From Myxococcales bacterium FL481 (GTDB lineage: Bacteria > Myxococcota_A > Polyangia > Nannocystales > Nannocystaceae), in contig QKPP01000105.1 of NCBI GenBank assembly GCA_006508105.1, forward strand, positions 1-64,000: a DNA stretch of 64,000 bases, given 5' to 3'. The notes under the pieces are model-generated. The model made no database searches. It had not been told where the DNA came from and saw only the letters and a list, made by a program, of their open reading frames with translations. Each line of letters begins with the position of its first letter. Positions within the stretch are counted from its first letter, which is position 1. Position numbers and translations under genes: made by a program. Below, piece after piece: positions 26,631 through 35,378 of the stretch.

Positions 26631-27348
26631 CGGCGTCTATATCGCCATGTCGGCCGCCGTCGCGGCCGAGCGCCAACTGTCGGTGACCGCGAACAACCTC
26701 GCCAACGTCAACACGACGGGGTACAAGCAAACGCGGACCGCGTTCGACGCCTATCTCGTCAAGACGCTCGATGGGGCCCCGGAAGAAAAGGGGTTTACCG
26801 CCATGAGCCTGACGCAGTCCGATCTCCGGGCTGGCGCGCTCGAGACCACTGGCAATCCCCTCGACGCCGCGCTCGCTGGCCCCGGCTTCTTCGTGGTGCA
26901 AACTCCCGACGGTGAACAGCTGACGAGAGCCGGCAGTTTTCGGCTCAACGAGCAGGGAACGTTGGTCACTGCGCTGGGGCATCCGGTGCTGACCGGAAGT
27001 GGAGCGGGTCGCCGCGCTCCGATTCAAATCGACCCCGGCGGCGGCCCGGTCACGCTCGGGTCGCGGGGCGAGGTCGCGCAGGCTGGCACGGTGCTCGCAT
27101 CACTGGCCATCGTGAACGTCGATCCGTCAAGCCTGACCAAAGTTGGAGACACCGCATTTCGGGCTCCGGCCGAGGCCTATATCGACGTCGGCGATCCGAT
27201 CATGTCGTCGGGCTATCTCGAACGCAGCAACGTCAATCCCATCCGCGGGATGATCGAGCTCATCGGGGCGACCCGCGAGTATGAACGGAGCGCGAAGATC
27301 ATGAGCAAGTACCGTTCCCTCGACCGCCGCACGCTCGAAATCGTGTAG
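26623..27348 (+). CDS. flgF: Flagellar rod protein FlgF
   Basis: 241 residues from the GTG at 26623, which overlaps the fliA stop and has AGGAG upstream; this start gives the normal FlgF N-terminus (ANGVYIAMSAAVAAERQLSV, then NNLANVNTTGYKQ). The C-terminus (ERSNVNPIRGMIELIGATRE) is also typical of the FlgE/F/G family. FlgF is part of the proximal rod. flgG follows after 23 bases. Confidence 0.92.
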   Translation: MANGVYIAMSAAVAAERQLSVTANNLANVNTTGYKQTRTAFDAYLVKTLDGAPEEKGFTAMSLTQSDLRAGALETTGNPLDAALAGPGFFVVQTPDGEQLTRAGSFRLNEQGTLVTALGHPVLTGSGAGRRAPIQIDPGGGPVTLGSRGEVAQAGTVLASLAIVNVDPSSLTKVGDTAFRAPAEAYIDVGDPIMSSGYLERSNVNPIRGMIELIGATREYERSAKIMSKYRSLDRRTLEIV

Positions 27349-27371
27349 CGCCACTCATTGCGAGACCACCT

Positions 27372-28157
27372 ATGATCCGTGCCCTGAGTACGGCTGCCAC
27401 GGGTATGGAAGCCCAACAGCAGCGTATCGACATCACCGCCAACAACCTCGCCAATGTCAATACGACGGGCTTTAAGAAGTCGCGTGCGAGTTTTCAAGAT
27501 CTCTTGTACCAAACCGTGCGAGCGCCGGGAACCTCGGCCGCGCAGGGAGTGCAAGTCCCGACGGGACTGCAGATTGGACAGGGGGTGCGAACGGTCTCGT
27601 CACAAAAGATCTACACGGGCGGCGACTTTGCACAAACTGGCAATCAACTCGACATCGCCATCGAAGGCGGCGGTTTTTTTCAGGTGTCGTTGCCTGGCGG
27701 CGAGCTGGTTTACAGTCGCGCGGGCAACATGACGCTGAACAGCGAGGGCCAAGTCGTGACACAGGACGGCTACCCCCTGGAACCGGCCGTCAGCATTCCT
27801 CAAGACGCCACTTCGGTCACGATTGGATCGGACGGCACGGTCTCCGTGATTCAGGCCGGGCAGCCCGCGGCCACCGAGGTCGGTCAGATCCAACTCGCGG
27901 GGTTTCTCAACCCAGCCGGTCTCGACAGTATTGGCCGCAATTTCTACCGTCAGACCTCGGCCAGCGGCGATCCTCAGGTCGGTCCTCCGGGGATTCAAGG
28001 CCTGGGTACCCTGAGTCAAGGCTCACTCGAAATGTCGAATGTCAAGGTCGTCGAGGAGATGATCTCGCTGATTTCGAGCCAACGAGCCTACGAGGTCAAC
28101 TCCAAGGTAATCAAGGCCGCCGATGAGATGCTCCAGACGACGTCGAATGTCGGTTAG
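27372..28157 (+). CDS. flgG: Flagellar distal rod protein FlgG
   Basis: 261 residues, the usual size. The N-terminal RALSTAATGMEAQQQRIDIT and NLANVNTTGFKKSRASFQDL, and the C-terminal EMSNVKVVEEMISLISSQRA with YEVNSKVIKAADEML, are diagnostic. FlgG forms the straight distal rod that crosses the L and P rings. It overlaps flgA. Confidence 0.97.
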   Translation: MIRALSTAATGMEAQQQRIDITANNLANVNTTGFKKSRASFQDLLYQTVRAPGTSAAQGVQVPTGLQIGQGVRTVSSQKIYTGGDFAQTGNQLDIAIEGGGFFQVSLPGGELVYSRAGNMTLNSEGQVVTQDGYPLEPAVSIPQDATSVTIGSDGTVSVIQAGQPAATEVGQIQLAGFLNPAGLDSIGRNFYRQTSASGDPQVGPPGIQGLGTLSQGSLEMSNVKVVEEMISLISSQRAYEVNSKVIKAADEMLQTTSNVG

Positions 28158-29133
28158 TCGACCGCGCCTTGAATCCGCGCCGGCCAACTCGAGCCGGCGT
28201 CGACGACCGTCGGTACACGCCGCCGTGGTGGTCTGCCTCGCGCTGTTGGTGGCGTTGGGGCCGGCCACGAGCGGAGCGGCCGTCGACGCAGTGCGGGTGG
28301 AGAGCGATCGCATCGAACTGGGGGCCCTCAGTCCCGCCGCCCCGCGCGAGCTGTTGCACCTCGACATCGCCCCCGCCCCGCAACCGGGCCGGCGCGTGCG
28401 GATCAGTCGGGATGCGGTCCGACACGCGTTGCGACGCGCGGGGGCCGACCCCACTCTCGCGGACGGACTCCCGCCGGTGCAGGTCGTGGAACGAGCGGCG
28501 AAGACCGTTGCCGCAACCACCCTCGGCGAGGACATCACCCGCATCGTCGCCCGCGACCTTCCGCAGGGCGTGCGCGTGCAGGACATCGTCGGCCTGCGTG
28601 AAGTGGTGCTCCCGGTTGGAGAGCACCAAGTCGACGTTCGCCTGAGCCGCCTGCGGCGGGCGACGTCGGCCATGGTCAAAGTCAGCGCGGATGGGCGTAG
28701 CTACGCGAGCTTCCCGGTGACCGTCAATCTCGTGGGTCAGGCGCAGACGCCCGTGTTGACGCGCGACGTCGACTCGACCGCGGTGATCCGTCGCGCCGAC
28801 GTGGCCATGGTCGACACCCCCCTCGACAAACTGCCGCCGCGCGCCCTACTGCGCCAAGATCAGCTTGTGGGGCGGGCGGCCGTCACCCGGCTGCGCGCGG
28901 GCCAAACGGTGAACGCACGGGCGGTCAAGACCCCGCCCCTGGTCACGCGCGGCAAAACGGTGACGTTGGTCGCGGCGTCGCGGGGCATTCGGATCACACA
29001 AACGGCCCGCGTCGAGGAAGACGGTCAGGCCGGGCAGTGGATCCGTGTCCAACCCCTCACCGGAGCCCACGAGGTCAAGGCCCAGGTGGTATCTCCGTCC
29101 GAGGTGCGCATCGACTTGGGAGCGCAACCATGA
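28147..29133 (+). CDS. flgA: P-ring assembly chaperone FlgA
   Basis: 328 residues from the ATG at 28147, overlapping flgG by 11 bases; an in-frame ATG at 28123 is the alternative. A basic n-region (SSRRRRPS) and hydrophobic core form a signal peptide. The C-terminal SAF/FlgA domain carries RADVAMVDTPLDKLPPRALL, QLVGRAAVTRLRAGQTV and the end motif GAHEVKAQVVSPSEVRI. FlgA helps FlgI assemble the P ring in the periplasm. It overlaps flgH by 4 bases. Confidence 0.88.
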   Translation: MSVSRPRLESAPANSSRRRRPSVHAAVVVCLALLVALGPATSGAAVDAVRVESDRIELGALSPAAPRELLHLDIAPAPQPGRRVRISRDAVRHALRRAGADPTLADGLPPVQVVERAAKTVAATTLGEDITRIVARDLPQGVRVQDIVGLREVVLPVGEHQVDVRLSRLRRATSAMVKVSADGRSYASFPVTVNLVGQAQTPVLTRDVDSTAVIRRADVAMVDTPLDKLPPRALLRQDQLVGRAAVTRLRAGQTVNARAVKTPPLVTRGKTVTLVAASRGIRITQTARVEEDGQAGQWIRVQPLTGAHEVKAQVVSPSEVRIDLGAQP

Positions 29134-29822
29134 GTCGACGCGGTCGCCTCAAGCTGCTGTTGGCCTCGCTCGCGTGCACCCTCGGGTGCGCGGGCCCGGC
29201 GACCGCGTACAAGTTTCCTGAACGCAAGTACGAACCCGGCGAGTACGCCCCCGACGTCGCCGACCAAAGCGGATTGTTGTGGGGCGAAAACACGGCGTCG
29301 GTGTTCGAGGATAACCGGAGTCGACGACTCGGCGACCTCCTCATTGTGCGCGTCGAAGAAGCCGCCAACGCGAGTGACACCGCGAGCACGCAGACCAGCT
29401 CAGAGAGCACGGCCGACGCGGGTATCAACAATCTTTTGGGGATCGTGGAGCACTGGGCCGACAAACATCCGTACGTGGACAAAGCCGCGCTCATCTCGGC
29501 CGTGATGCGTAACTCCTATAAGGGCTCGGGCCAGACCAAGCGCAACGGCTCGCTTTCGGCCACGATCCCAGTCCAAGTCAAGCAAGTGATGCCCAACGGC
29601 GATCTGTTCGTCGAAGGCGGCAAGACCATCCAGATCAACCAAGAAGAGACCCACTTGTACCTCAGCGGCGTAGTGCGACCGTTCGATATCGACATGGACA
29701 ACACGGTCTCGTCCAACCGGGTGCTCGAAGCCCGAATCGACTTCAGTGGCCGTGGCGTGGTGTCCGACAAGCAAGGTCCCGGCTTGCTGCACCGCGGAAT
29801 GGACGCGGTATGGCCGTTCTGA
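29130..29822 (+). CDS. flgH: Flagellar L-ring protein FlgH
   Basis: 230 residues from the ATG at 29130. The signal peptide ends near LACTLGC, a lipoprotein-like but non-canonical lipobox. The body contains FEDNRSRRLGDLLIVRVEEA and the C-terminal VRPFDIDMDNTVSSNRVLEA then DFSGRGVVSDKQGPG, characteristic of FlgH, which forms the outer-membrane L ring. It overlaps flgI by 13 bases. Confidence 0.95.
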   Translation: MSRRGRLKLLLASLACTLGCAGPATAYKFPERKYEPGEYAPDVADQSGLLWGENTASVFEDNRSRRLGDLLIVRVEEAANASDTASTQTSSESTADAGINNLLGIVEHWADKHPYVDKAALISAVMRNSYKGSGQTKRNGSLSATIPVQVKQVMPNGDLFVEGGKTIQINQEETHLYLSGVVRPFDIDMDNTVSSNRVLEARIDFSGRGVVSDKQGPGLLHRGMDAVWPF

Positions 29823-30988
29823 TCTCGCGTACACCCCGGCTGGGATCGCGCGGCGTGAGTGGCCGGGGGGCGGCCCGACCCCCGCTCGCGACGCTCGTGG
29901 CCGCGGTCGTGCTCATGATGGGGTTCGCGATCCCGTCCTCGGCCCGCGCCGATCGTCTCAAAGAGCTCGCGACCGTGCGGGGTGTCACCTCCAACGCCTT
30001 GGTGGGCTACGGCCTCGTGGTCGGCCTGGCGGGCACCGGAGACAACCTGCAAAGCGTGCAGACCCAAAAGATGATGGCCAACGTACTCAGTCGGCGTTTT
30101 GGCACCAACATCACCCCCGCTCAGATCCGGGCCCAAAACGTCGCGGTGGTCATGGTCACCTCTCGTCTACCCCCGTTTTCTCGAGTGGGTCGCCGGCTCG
30201 ACGTCACGGTCTCGAGCGCATCGAATGCCAAGTCGCTGCTCGGCGGGACCTTGCTGCCCACCGCACTCAAAGGCGGCAGCGGAGCCACGTTCGCGTGGGC
30301 CGAGGGAGCCCTGACGGTCGGAGGGTTTTCCGCTTCCGGCGGGAGCGGCAGCAGTGTGACCCGTAACCACCCGACGGTGGGCCAAGTCCCGGGCGGCGCG
30401 GTGGTGGCCAAGGAACTCAACTATCGCCTCGACCCCAAACGACCGCTGACCATCGCGCTCAACAACCCGGACTTCACGACGGCCGCCCGGGTTGCGAAAG
30501 CCATCAACGCGCGCCTGGGGGCCAACGTGGCCGCCGCCGCGGACCCTGGGACGATCCGGATTCAGGTTCCCCCAAACCTGCGCAAAAACCTGGTGGGCCT
30601 CGTGGCCACCATCGAAAACATCGAAGTGATTCCTGACCAACGAGCCCGCGTCATCGTCAACGAGCGCACCGGCACCGTGGTCATGGGCACGCAAGTGCGA
30701 ATCTCCGCCTGTGCCATCTCCCACGGCGGATTGACGGTCCAGATCTCCGAGTCTCCGGCGGTCTCGCAGCCGAACCCGCTAGCGGATGGGGAGACCGTCA
30801 CGGTGCCTCAGTCCGAAGTCGAGATCGTCGAGGATACCGGCGACATCAAGCTCATCAATCCCGGCCCCACGCTCGGGGACGTCGTCCATGCCCTCAACGC
30901 CTTGGGGGTGCGACCACGTGACCTCGTGGCGATTCTCATGGCCATGAGCCAAGCCGGGGCCTTGCGCGCCGAGATCGAGATTCAGTGA
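29810..30988 (+). CDS. flgI: Flagellar P-ring protein FlgI
   Basis: 392 residues. A signal peptide (about 1-45) precedes the FlgI core: RLKELATVRGVTSNALVGYG and LVVGLAGTGDNLQSVQTQKM, then NERTGTVVMGTQVRISACAI and VVHALNALGVRPRDLVAILM. FlgI builds the P ring in the peptidoglycan layer. Its stop overlaps the flgJ ATG by one base. Confidence 0.97.
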   Translation: MAVLISRTPRLGSRGVSGRGAARPPLATLVAAVVLMMGFAIPSSARADRLKELATVRGVTSNALVGYGLVVGLAGTGDNLQSVQTQKMMANVLSRRFGTNITPAQIRAQNVAVVMVTSRLPPFSRVGRRLDVTVSSASNAKSLLGGTLLPTALKGGSGATFAWAEGALTVGGFSASGGSGSSVTRNHPTVGQVPGGAVVAKELNYRLDPKRPLTIALNNPDFTTAARVAKAINARLGANVAAAADPGTIRIQVPPNLRKNLVGLVATIENIEVIPDQRARVIVNERTGTVVMGTQVRISACAISHGGLTVQISESPAVSQPNPLADGETVTVPQSEVEIVEDTGDIKLINPGPTLGDVVHALNALGVRPRDLVAILMAMSQAGALRAEIEIQ

Positions 30989-31824
30989 TGAAGTCTTTGG
31001 ACGCCGAGCTCGCGTTGCACCAGGCCCACCGCCTCCCGACCAACCCCCGCCCGGGAGGGGACGACGCCCAAACGGCTGCCGCGAAGTTCGAAACGCTCGT
31101 CTTCGGCGAGTTGATCAAAGCCATGCGCGCCACCGTCCCCCGCGACGAGGAGGACGAGAGCTTCGGTCTCGAGCTCTCTGAATCGATGTTTGACGAGGCG
31201 ATCGCCGATGCCAGCGCGGGCAGTTTGGGTCTCGAGCGCCTCTTCGCCCGCGAACTTGGCGAAGATGGGTCGGCTGCGCCGGTGCCCGGCATCGAGATGC
31301 CTCACCGGCACCGAGGGGCCCTCGCCGCGTACCGCCCCACCGAGACGGTGCCCTCCGTCACCGTCCAAGGGCCCCGCTCACGCTACGGCGCCCTGGCGCC
31401 GGCCCTGCCCGTCGCCGGTGAGCGACCCACCGTCGGCGTGGTCAGCTCGCACTTCGGATGGCGACACCACCCCATCAAGCACACGCGCTCGTTCCACGAG
31501 GGCCTCGACATCGCCGCGCCCGAAGGCACGGAGATCACCGCGGTCCAAGCGGGACGGGTGCGTTTTGCCGGCCGCCGCGGCAGCCTCGGCAACCTGGTCG
31601 AGCTGGAGCACGCCGACGGATCGATCACCCGCTACGCCCACGCGTCACGATTGTTCGTGCGCCGAGGCGATCGCGTGGAGGTTGGCGAGACCATCGCCGA
31701 CGTCGGGGCGACTGGCGCGGCCACGGGCCCCCACCTTCACTTTGAAGCGCTCGTCAACGACAAGGCGGTCGACCCCGAGCGCTACCTCGCCAAGCTCCGC
31801 GCCCAAGCGGAGGACTCGAGATGA
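30988..31824 (+). CDS. flgJ: FlgJ-type rod-binding protein fused to an M23 peptidoglycan endopeptidase
   Basis: 278 residues. Residues about 25-90 are the rod-binding FlgJ N-terminal domain (AAKFETLVFGELIKAMRATV, LSESMFDEAIADASAG). Residues about 140-265 are an M23/LytM metallopeptidase with the expected zinc and catalytic pattern: FGWRHHP near 156, HEGLDIAAPEGT near 170, and GPHLHFEAL near 249. Enterobacterial FlgJ instead carries a glycoside hydrolase, so this protein should cut peptide cross-links rather than glycan strands to let the rod through. All metal ligands appear present. Confidence 0.9.
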   Translation: MKSLDAELALHQAHRLPTNPRPGGDDAQTAAAKFETLVFGELIKAMRATVPRDEEDESFGLELSESMFDEAIADASAGSLGLERLFARELGEDGSAAPVPGIEMPHRHRGALAAYRPTETVPSVTVQGPRSRYGALAPALPVAGERPTVGVVSSHFGWRHHPIKHTRSFHEGLDIAAPEGTEITAVQAGRVRFAGRRGSLGNLVELEHADGSITRYAHASRLFVRRGDRVEVGETIADVGATGAATGPHLHFEALVNDKAVDPERYLAKLRAQAEDSR

Positions 31825-31828
31825 ATCC

Positions 31829-32275
31829 ATGAGCTTGCCTCCACCACGTACCGCCATCGAGATCCCACCCAACACCGCTCGAGTCGACGCTATCGTCGAG
31901 CGCGAGATCGCCGTACTCGGCGATCTACAACGCCTGCTGCAGCGCGAAGCCACCGCTTTGCGCGAGCTCGACTACGCAGCGATCGACGACATCACGGACC
32001 AAAAGGAACGCATCGAAGGCGCGCTGATCGAGCTTCGGAGTGCACGACAGCGGGCTGACGGCAAACTCGCGGCCGGCCAAAAGGAACGCTACCGCGGGAT
32101 CGCGACCCAAGTCCGTCAGCTCGGGGAGCAAAACAGCCGTCGCCTCCAGGTCTGCGTCGCCTCGGTCCGCGAGCTTCTCAACGCACTCACCGGGGTGTCC
32201 ACCGCGGCGTATGGCCGCCAAGCCCAGGCCAACCCGGCGGGCATTCGGCCCGTGCTCACCTCGTCGATGGGCTAG
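31829..32275 (+). CDS. flgN: FlgN-like export chaperone for FlgK/FlgL
   Basis: 148 residues from the ATG at 31829, five bases after flgJ. An all-helical pattern (IVEREIAVLGDLQRLLQREA, TALRELDYAAIDDITDQKER, then LGEQNSRRLQVCVASVRELL) fits the FlgN family, which binds hook-filament junction proteins before export. Immediate position before flgK and flgL supports this. Confidence 0.85.
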   Translation: MSLPPPRTAIEIPPNTARVDAIVEREIAVLGDLQRLLQREATALRELDYAAIDDITDQKERIEGALIELRSARQRADGKLAAGQKERYRGIATQVRQLGEQNSRRLQVCVASVRELLNALTGVSTAAYGRQAQANPAGIRPVLTSSMG

Positions 32276-32283
32276 CGCGACCG

Positions 32284-33657
32284 ATGGCCAGCATCAACGG
32301 CATCTTGGACACGGGACGGAGCGCCATCTTGGCGCACCAAGGCGCGATCTCGACGACGTCGCGCAACACGGCCAATGTCAACACGCCTGGGTACCACCGA
32401 CGCGACGTGGTGCTGTCCAATATCAAAAGCCTCCCGGGGGTACAGGTCGAGGAGCGTCGCCGCAGCAGCGACGCCTACCTCGGACGCAAAATACTCGAAG
32501 CCCACGGTGCCTTGGGATCGGCCGAGGCCCAAGCCCCCTCCCTCGGTGCGGTGCAGCAGTTGTTCGCCGACCGCGACGGAGGCCTCGGCACCAGCGTCGA
32601 CGCCTTCTTCAACGCCCTTCGTGCCCTGGAAGCGTCGCCGATGAACCTCGATCTGCGACGCGATGTGGCCAGCACCGGGACGACGATGGCGGACCAGATC
32701 TCGGCTACGGCCCAGTCCCTCGCGCTCGAACGCCGGCAGGCCGACCGCATCGTCGATGGCATGATCGCCCGGGTCAATGAGCTGACCGCGACGATCGCCG
32801 ACCTCAACCACCAAATCGCCAACACGCCCCAAGAGGCCGACGGCTTGTACGACCAGCGCCAACTGATGGCCAACGAGCTCGCCTCGTACATCGACGTGCA
32901 TACGTTCATCCGTGAGCCCGGCCAGATGGTGGTCCTGTTCGCCGACGGGATGAACTTGGTCGACAAGGATTTCGCAGCGACCTTGACCGCGACCCCCGAC
33001 CCGGCCTACAGCGATATGCGACGGGTCGACTTCACGGGCAACGGCGGCAATCCGGTCGATGTCACCGATCGCCTCGAGTCCGGTCAGTTGGGCGGTGTGG
33101 TCAAACTGCGCGATCAGGTCATCACCACGCTCATCGATCGCATCGACCAGTACGCGTACGACTTCATCACCGAATTCAACACTCGCCACCAAGCGGGCTT
33201 CGGCACCGATGGCGCGACGGGTCGCGATTTCTTTGATCCGCCGCTAACTGGCGTCTCGGACGCCGCCTCGGGCATGTCGGTCATGACCGGGATCAGCACG
33301 AACCCAGCTTGGATCGCCGCCTCCAGTTCCGCCGCCGAGGCGGTAGGCGGCAACGGCAACATCGCCAACCTGCAAGTCCTCGAACGCCAGCCACTCGCGG
33401 CCGGAGGCACGCGATCGTTCGTCGAAGAGATGGCCGATATGCTCGGAACGGTGGGGCGAATCGTGCAAAGCAACGAACGCGACAGGCAATCCGCCACCGT
33501 CGAACTCGAACAGCTCGAGTCGCTGCATTCCTCACAAGTCGGCGTGGCCATCGATGAGGAGATGATCGATCTGACCCGATTCCAACGCGGCTACCAAGCC
33601 GGCGCTCGTATCGTGACGACCGTCGACGAGATGTACCAGACCATATTGGGGATGTGA
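32284..33657 (+). CDS. flgK: Hook-filament junction protein FlgK (HAP1)
   Basis: 457 residues. SINGILDTGRSAILAHQGAI and TANVNTPGYHRRDVVLSNIK at the start, YDQRQLMANELASYIDV in the middle and EEMIDLTRFQRGYQAGARIV with TTVDEMYQTILGM at the end are FlgK signatures. It joins the hook to the filament. It overlaps flgL by one base. Confidence 0.96.
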   Translation: MASINGILDTGRSAILAHQGAISTTSRNTANVNTPGYHRRDVVLSNIKSLPGVQVEERRRSSDAYLGRKILEAHGALGSAEAQAPSLGAVQQLFADRDGGLGTSVDAFFNALRALEASPMNLDLRRDVASTGTTMADQISATAQSLALERRQADRIVDGMIARVNELTATIADLNHQIANTPQEADGLYDQRQLMANELASYIDVHTFIREPGQMVVLFADGMNLVDKDFAATLTATPDPAYSDMRRVDFTGNGGNPVDVTDRLESGQLGGVVKLRDQVITTLIDRIDQYAYDFITEFNTRHQAGFGTDGATGRDFFDPPLTGVSDAASGMSVMTGISTNPAWIAASSSAAEAVGGNGNIANLQVLERQPLAAGGTRSFVEEMADMLGTVGRIVQSNERDRQSATVELEQLESLHSSQVGVAIDEEMIDLTRFQRGYQAGARIVTTVDEMYQTILGM

Positions 33658-34559
33658 TGCGTGTCACCGAAATCAGACTCCATCAGTTGGGCTCCACGTC
33701 GATTCGCGACGCTCGCGAGCGGCTCATGGAAGCCCAACGCGTCGCGGTCTCGGGCGCTCGGGTCAACGAGCTGTCCGACGATCCGGCCTCGGCCGCGCGC
33801 GCGCGGCTGGCCCGATCGCTGATGCACCAGGCCGAAAGCCACCAGCGCAGCATCGAACTGGGGAACCTTCAGCTCGAGCGCGCAGAGCAAGCCCTCAGTG
33901 AGGTGTCGAACCTGCTCGTGCGAGCCAAAGAACTGACGTTGGCCATGGCCAACGAAACGATCACCGCATCCCAGCGCTCACTCGCAGCGCAAGAGATCAA
34001 CGAGCTTCGCCTCACGGCGATCGACTTGGCCAACACCAAGGCTGGCAACGAGTACGTGTTCGCCCACGTGAACACGACCAGTCCGCCGGTCGACGCCGCG
34101 GGCACGTTTACCTACGACGTCAACACCTACCAGACCGTCCGCGAGGCCGAAGTCGGCCCCTCGTCACGGGCCGAGATCGGGTCCTCCGCCAGCCTCGCGT
34201 TTGCCCAGCGCGTGGCCGACCCGGGCAGCATCGATGTTTTCGTGGCGCTGTCCGACCTTGTCGCCGATCTCAACGCCAATGATCCCGACGCCGTTCGAGC
34301 GGCGGTCGATGACCTCGACTCGGCGCACGATCAGGTCGTGGCCGAGCGCGCCCGCATCGGGCTACGCACGTCGCGGTTGACCACGGCCCAGGAAACGGCC
34401 ACTGCGGCCCAGGACGTGTACCGCCAGCTCGAATCCGACCTCGTCGACGCCGATGCCGCCGAAGCGTTTTCGTACCTCAACCTGGCCGAAACCGGTCTGC
34501 AGGCCTCACTCGCGGTTACCTCCCGAATCCTTGGCCCTAGCCTGCTCGACATGATGTAG
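33657..34559 (+). CDS. flgL: Hook-filament junction protein FlgL (HAP3)
   Basis: 300 residues. The flagellin-like N-terminal helix (DARERLMEAQRVAVSGARVN, LSDDPASAARARLARSLMHQ) and a helical C-terminus (ATAAQDVYRQLESDLVDADA then FSYLNLAETGLQASLAVT) match FlgL. It completes the junction above FlgK. A 166-base gap to csrA follows. Confidence 0.94.
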   Translation: MRVTEIRLHQLGSTSIRDARERLMEAQRVAVSGARVNELSDDPASAARARLARSLMHQAESHQRSIELGNLQLERAEQALSEVSNLLVRAKELTLAMANETITASQRSLAAQEINELRLTAIDLANTKAGNEYVFAHVNTTSPPVDAAGTFTYDVNTYQTVREAEVGPSSRAEIGSSASLAFAQRVADPGSIDVFVALSDLVADLNANDPDAVRAAVDDLDSAHDQVVAERARIGLRTSRLTTAQETATAAQDVYRQLESDLVDADAAEAFSYLNLAETGLQASLAVTSRILGPSLLDMM

Positions 34560-34725
34560 TCCGTTCCTGGTGTAAATGTCCGATCAAACGACGTCCCGTG
34601 CCGCGGAGCTTGCACGAAGGTTGATCGCGCACAATAGAGTCTACTGGACGCTGGCATGACAGCACACGCCCGGAAACAAGACGAGGCTCAGCAGGCCTCG
34701 TCATCAAGCCAAGGAGGGCATACCG

Positions 34726-34995
34726 ATGCTCACGCTGACCAGGAAGGCCGGCCAGAAGATTCGAATCGGGGACCGCATCGAGATCGTGGTCCGGGAGATT
34801 CGGGGTCGTCAGGTTCGGTTGGGAATCACGGCCCCGGAGGGGCTACCGGTGTACCGCGAAGAGCTCTACCAGCAGATCGCGCAGGAGAACTCGAGAGCGG
34901 CCCAGAGCGTGGATCTGGACGCGCTGACGGAGCTCAGCGGACCGTCAACACCACCCGCTTCGGACTCGTCGAAATCCCCGAAGACCGAATCGTGA
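34726..34995 (+). CDS. csrA: Carbon storage / translational regulator CsrA
   Basis: 89 residues behind an excellent ribosome site (AAGGAGGG at 34709-34716). MLTLTRKAGQKIRIGDRIEI, EIRGRQVRLGITAPEGLPVY and REELYQQI are the CsrA core. The last 25 residues (Ser/Pro-rich) are a tail in the frame that overlaps the FliW N-terminus. CsrA binds GGA motifs in mRNA leaders, and in many bacteria it represses flagellin translation until FliW binds it. Both partners are encoded here immediately ahead of the flagellin genes. Confidence 0.95.
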   Translation: MLTLTRKAGQKIRIGDRIEIVVREIRGRQVRLGITAPEGLPVYREELYQQIAQENSRAAQSVDLDALTELSGPSTPPASDSSKSPKTES

Positions 34996-35369
34996 CCATG
35001 CCACTGGGCATCCCCGGGTTCGTGCAAGCGCAAGAGTTCTTCTTGCTCGATCACCGCCCGGGCTCGATGTTCCGTTGGCTCCAGTGCGTCAATCTTCCCG
35101 AACTCGCGTTCGTGGTCGTCGACCCCCTCACCGCGATTCCCGACTATCCGGTCGACCTCGTCCGCCGCTCGGTCAACTTTTTGGACCTAGACCCGGACGA
35201 AGACATGATCGTCCTCGCTATTTGCACCGTACCGCCGGCCCCCGAACCGCCGACCCTGAACTTGCTAGCCCCGATCGGCATCGGGCTGACGTCACGGCGC
35301 GGGGCTCAAGTGGTGTTGCACGAAACGGGCTTCGGCCCCCGCGAAGAGTTCTTGCCCCCGCGGCCTTAG
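34992..35369 (+). CDS. fliW: Flagellar assembly factor FliW (start uncertain)
   Basis: The body (MPLGIPGFVQAQEFFLLDHR, AFVVVDPLTAIPDYPVDL, DLDPDEDMIVLAICTVP, LNLLAPIGIGLTSRRGAQVV) is clearly FliW, which binds CsrA and flagellin. With the GTG at 34992 (overlapping the csrA stop) the protein is 125 residues. The conserved beginning of the family (TTRFGLVEIPEDRIVTM) lies in frame upstream from about 34,944, inside csrA, but there is no ATG, GTG or TTG in that frame until the ATG at 34656, which would give 237 residues. The true start is unresolved. Confidence 0.85.
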   Translation: MTMPLGIPGFVQAQEFFLLDHRPGSMFRWLQCVNLPELAFVVVDPLTAIPDYPVDLVRRSVNFLDLDPDEDMIVLAICTVPPAPEPPTLNLLAPIGIGLTSRRGAQVVLHETGFGPREEFLPPRP

Positions 35370-35378
35370 GTCCACATC

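Noticed and set aside
27081-27096. TGGCACGGTGCTCGC inside flgF, sigma-54-like
   Set aside because: GG-N10-GC spacing holds, but the -12 block is TCGC and the site is deep inside a gene with no downstream start at a sensible distance; likely chance.
34656-34725. Coding region between flgL and csrA
   Set aside because: The frame from ATG 34656 has Gln/Ser/Asp-rich filler without similarity to any FliW and overlaps the csrA ribosome site.
34900-34995. Programmed -1 frameshift making a CsrA-FliW fusion
   Set aside because: No slippery heptamer or strong downstream structure was seen; kept only as one option in the fliW finding.
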